Below, piece after piece: positions 61,682 to 64,000 of a stretch of 64,000 nt of DNA. The position numbers and the translations under genes are program-made. The DNA is from Dyadobacter sediminis (lineage in GTDB: Bacteria; Bacteroidota; Bacteroidia; Cytophagales; Spirosomataceae). The notes beneath the pieces are model-generated. The model did not search any database. It was not told the DNA's origin and was given only the letters and a program-made list of their open reading frames with translations. The stretch lies in NCBI RefSeq assembly GCF_005860765.1, contig NZ_VCEI01000028.1, positions 62,001 through 126,000 on the forward strand, given 5' to 3'. Every line of letters starts with the position of its first letter. Within the stretch, counting starts at the first letter, position 1.

Positions 61682-61713
61682 CTGTACGGGTACAAACCTT
61701 TGTACTGGTACAG
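61682..61713. promoter_or_regulatory. GTAC-rich imperfect dyad
   Basis: CTGTAC-GG-GTACAAA (61682-61696), CC, TTTGTAC-TG-GTACAG (61699-61713): 13 of 15 positions symmetric. It also contains a direct repeat TGTACnGGTAC at 61683-61693 and 61701-61711, 18 bp apart. Probably a protein-binding site. Confidence 0.6.
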
Positions 61714-61754
61714 CCAAAGTAAAAATTGCCAGCGGCTGTTTTACCCTGTAAAAT

Positions 61755-61804
61755 GGAAAAGCTCACCGAAGCAGCCAAAATCCGACTGATCCGATGAGCT
61801 TTCC
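61755..61804 (-). terminator. probable terminator of the Gfo/Idh/MocA gene
   Basis: GGAAAAGCTCA and TGAGCTTTCC arms enclose an about 25-nt loop with an inner CG pair; on the minus strand T-rich DNA follows. Weak because the T-run is short. Confidence 0.5.
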
Positions 61805-61821
61805 GGCTTCTGGAAAAATTG

Positions 61822-62913
61822 TTAAACGAGGTCTACAGTACGGCCTGTTTTAACGGATTCATCGCATGCGAAAGCGATCTGCAGACTGGTTACGGCATCC
61901 TGAAGATGATCCGTAAGATCCAGGTTTTCTGTGACTGCTTTCAGGAAATAACGCTGTTCACGGTTGCAAAGCTCCTGATGATCCGGCTCGTCTTCCAGAT
62001 TGATCCAGGTATCCTGATGTACAAATTCGTCCTGCTCATTCAGTTCGGCATGATGCACGCGGATGGATTCAGTCTTCGTATGCGCTTCAACAGAAGACGA
62101 TTTGCCGCTTCCGCCTGCATCTTTGGCCACGATAGAAGCGGAACCTTTCGGTCCGATCACATCCTTTACAAAGAATGCAGTTTCACTGATCATTGGTCCC
62201 CAGCCGGCTTCATACCAGCCTACGGACCCGTCTTCAAACCAGATCTGAAGCTGGCCGTAGTTGTAATTTCCTGCCGGAATATCTTCCGTCATACGTGCAC
62301 CGATGGCATTTACACGTAACGGCTTCGAACGTGTCATCTGGCACATTACGTCAATATAATGAACGCCGCAGTCCACAATCGGGCTCAGGCTTTTCATCAG
62401 GTTACGGTGAACACCCCACATGTAACCGTGGCTCTGCTGATTCAGGTTCATGCGCATGACAAGCGGCTTTCCAAGGTTCTGTGCTTCTGCAACAAAGCGC
62501 TCCCAGGAAGGATGTACGCGCAGGATATATCCCACTACAACTTTTTTGCCGGCTGTTTTTGCAGCTTCCACTACTCTTTTAGCACCTTCAACAGTATCTG
62601 CAAGCGGCTTTTCTATAAAAACATGCGCGCCGTGCTCCAGTGCCATTACAGCAAAGTTTTCATGCGTATCAGGGTAAGTGGAGATACAAACCGCGTCTGG
62701 CCTGGTTTCTTTCAGTGCCGTTTCATAGTCGCTGAACAGGCTGTACCCGCCGCCAAGCTTTTCATTCAGAACTTCCTTGCTTTTACCGGTAGAGACGATC
62801 CCGCAAATTTCAAAACCGTCAATGAGCTGATAAGCAAAGGCATGGGATGCACCCATATTACCACAACCAACGACAAGAACGCGTAGTGGATTTCCATTTT
62901 GTGAAGATGACAT
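61822..62913 (-). CDS. Gfo/Idh/MocA-family oxidoreductase
   Basis: NAD(P)-dependent sugar or polyol oxidoreductase. 363 residues. Rossmann loop VLVVGCGNMGASHA near residue 12, family motif FIEKPLADT (EKP) near 95, then VVVGYILRVHP, and in the C-terminal domain DCGVHYIDVMCQ with the catalytic Asp/His pair. The ATG at 62913 is preferred over an upstream in-frame one. It has no signal peptide. A CAAAAATA -7-like box lies at 62992-62999. Substrate not determinable. Confidence 0.9.
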   Translation of the reverse strand: MSSSQNGNPLRVLVVGCGNMGASHAFAYQLIDGFEICGIVSTGKSKEVLNEKLGGGYSLFSDYETALKETRPDAVCISTYPDTHENFAVMALEHGAHVFIEKPLADTVEGAKRVVEAAKTAGKKVVVGYILRVHPSWERFVAEAQNLGKPLVMRMNLNQQSHGYMWGVHRNLMKSLSPIVDCGVHYIDVMCQMTRSKPLRVNAIGARMTEDIPAGNYNYGQLQIWFEDGSVGWYEAGWGPMISETAFFVKDVIGPKGSASIVAKDAGGSGKSSSVEAHTKTESIRVHHAELNEQDEFVHQDTWINLEDEPDHQELCNREQRYFLKAVTENLDLTDHLQDAVTSLQIAFACDESVKTGRTVDLV

Positions 62914-63290
62914 AATAAAATAGGTAGTGTTAATGATTCTGGGTTTTCGGAAACAGTTGAATGCAGAACAAACAGAAGTTCTTTTTTGTGTCAAAAATAG
63001 GCATTTTAATCTGTTTTTGGTTTTAGTCCTTTTTCAGCATACCATTTTACAAGCCCGATTTCAATATCTTGCATTTTCCAGCAGCATATGAACTGAAAAC
63101 CGCATGGTCCTTCATCAGCTCTGATTATTATATTGGGACTGTAAGTATTTACAGGCTACAGACATTGGCATGGAAGTTTGTCAAAAGGTTAAAATCTGTA
63201 TATCATTGATTAAATCCAGCGAATATTCATAGCTTGTCAATCATGTACCTTTGACAAAAAAGATATACATTATCCTAAATATAATTCAGC
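62914..63290. other. divergent intergenic region
   Basis: 377 bp with no gene seen. Minus side: CAAAAATA (62992-62999) fits a -7 box for the oxidoreductase. Plus side: TACCTTTG (63246-63253) fits a -7 box for the DapA-family gene, 37 bp before its ATG. Neither has a clear -33 box. Confidence 0.5.
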
Positions 63291-64000
63291 ATGAACAAAG
63301 AATCGTGGCAGGGCATTTTTCCCGCGTTGGTTACGCCGTTTAAATCAGATGATACCATAGATTTTGAAATGTTCCGTAAAAATCTGGAGGCCCAGATTGA
63401 AGCGGGAGTTACCGGCGCTATCGTTTCAGGTTCACTGGGCGAGGCAAGTACGCTTACAAGAGCTGAAAAGATGGAGCTGATCAAGTTTGCCAAACAGTTT
63501 GTACCAGCCGGTTTTCCTGTTGTCCTGTGCATCGCAGAACAGTCTACGGCGGAGGCGGTCAGTATTGCAAAAGAAGCAGAATCCATCGGAGCGGACGGTT
63601 TGATGGTTTTGCCGCCTATGCGTTACAAAGCGGATGATCTTGAAACGGTTACCTACTTCAAAACCATCGCGCAAAGTACCGCATTGCCGCTGATGATTTA
63701 TAATAACCCGGTTGATTACAAGATTGAAGTCACGCTGGATATGTTTGAAGAACTGGCCAAAATCCCGAATGTCCATGCTATCAAGGAATCCACCCGTGAT
63801 GTAAGTAACGTAACAAGGTTGTTTAATCGCTTTGGGGATCGTTTCCGGATATTCTGCGGCGTTGATACATTGATCATGGAAGAAGTAATGCTTGGGGCAG
63901 ACGGCGTTGTGGGCGGATTGGTAGATGCATTTCCAAAAGAAACGGTGGCTATTTTCAATTTTGTAAAAGCGGGCATGTATAAAGAGGCATTGAACGTTTA
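63291..64000 (+). CDS. DapA-family (dihydrodipicolinate synthase/NAL) aldolase, 3' end beyond window
   Basis: Schiff-base class I aldolase; family members condense pyruvate with an aldehyde or cleave 2-keto acids. 236 codons seen, about 70 residues missing. Starts MNKESWQGIFPALVTPF, with GSLGEASTLTRAEK (pyruvate-binding loop, GS rather than GTTGE), IYNNPVDYKIE with the YNNP motif Tyr and the Schiff-base Lys in HAIKESTRDVSN. The divergent Gfo/Idh neighbour suggests a sugar-acid role rather than lysine synthesis, which is inference. Confidence 0.88.
   Translation, partial: MNKESWQGIFPALVTPFKSDDTIDFEMFRKNLEAQIEAGVTGAIVSGSLGEASTLTRAEKMELIKFAKQFVPAGFPVVLCIAEQSTAEAVSIAKEAESIGADGLMVLPPMRYKADDLETVTYFKTIAQSTALPLMIYNNPVDYKIEVTLDMFEELAKIPNVHAIKESTRDVSNVTRLFNRFGDRFRIFCGVDTLIMEEVMLGADGVVGGLVDAFPKETVAIFNFVKAGMYKEALNV

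Larger units (their letters stand above)
61067..61821. other. 755-bp regulatory gap upstream of susC
   Basis: No coding region. AT-rich with a LacI-type palindrome at 61517-61530, a GTAC-rich dyad at 61682-61713 and a minus-strand terminator of the oxidoreductase gene at 61755-61804. No CAAAnnTA (-7 box on the minus strand) was found by eye, so the susC promoter is not located. Confidence 0.6.

Noticed and set aside
1..64000. CRISPR array, tRNA, rRNA, prophage
   Set aside because: No regularly spaced direct repeats with unique spacers, no cloverleaf or rRNA sequence recognised in gaps, and the holin-named genes are chromosomal membrane families with no phage genes near.

Overview
The window reads as chromosome of a Bacteroidota member, most likely the Cytophagales/Spirosomataceae and possibly Dyadobacter-like. 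The genus is an inference. The phylum rests on several independent signs: type IX secretion genes (porU, porV and a second PorU-like protease), two giant secreted proteins with type IX C-terminal sorting domains, a SusC/SusD pair, a bacterial geranylgeranylglyceryl-phosphate-synthase-like gene, DUF4290 next to murA, promoters of the TTTG-N19..22-TAnnTTTG type, and general lack of Shine-Dalgarno sequences.

Layout. 1-2.5 kb: the end of a GT4 glycosyltransferase and a membrane-anchored ThuA protein. 2.5-12.5 kb: two tandem paralogous proteins (about 1,420 and 1,430 residues) with repeated Cys-containing beta modules, bracketed by two arrays of a roughly 230-bp hairpin-rich repeat. 12.7-19.5 kb: metabolic accessory genes (CE15-like esterase, two D-2-hydroxyacid dehydrogenases, ThuA, VOC), a REP-associated tyrosine transposase lying among palindromes, a frameshifted DUF1801 remnant and a 57-residue basic protein. 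19.7-24.4 kb, minus strand: M14 carboxypeptidase, HupE-like membrane protein and M1 aminopeptidase. 24.6-29.7 kb, plus strand: a leader peptide with three His codons and an attenuator, then hisH-hisA-hisF-hisIE, three small membrane proteins and the GGGP synthase. 29.7-30.9 kb: a tandem duplication of a tiny lipoprotein gene with its own promoter and terminator. 30.9-37.5 kb: SprT-like protein, porU, porV and an M16 homologue without the zinc motif. 37.5-46.5 kb: photolyase, DUF1080, murA (Cys to Asp), DUF4290, PorU2-like protease and folA. 46.7-50.5 kb: a padR - PspC - GIN-domain cassette with a dyad across its promoter. 50.5-56.1 kb: a PIN toxin-antitoxin pair in AT-rich DNA, outer-membrane barrel, thioesterase, RidA, gltX, a small basic protein and a TIGR00266 protein. 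56.2-64 kb: SusD/SusC, a long regulatory gap with a LacI-type palindrome, a Gfo/Idh/MocA oxidoreductase and the start of a DapA-family aldolase.

How it fits together: PorU and PorV form part of the attachment complex that would process and anchor the two giant CTD proteins. SusCD, ThuA, DUF1080, CE15, Gfo/Idh and the DapA-family gene suggest a carbohydrate-degrading lifestyle. The his genes appear to be controlled by ribosome-dependent attenuation. The best candidates for something under-described are the hairpin repeat arrays with the giant modular proteins they bracket, the his attenuator, and the palindromes around the REP transposase. Everything here was read by eye; no database or folding computation was run.
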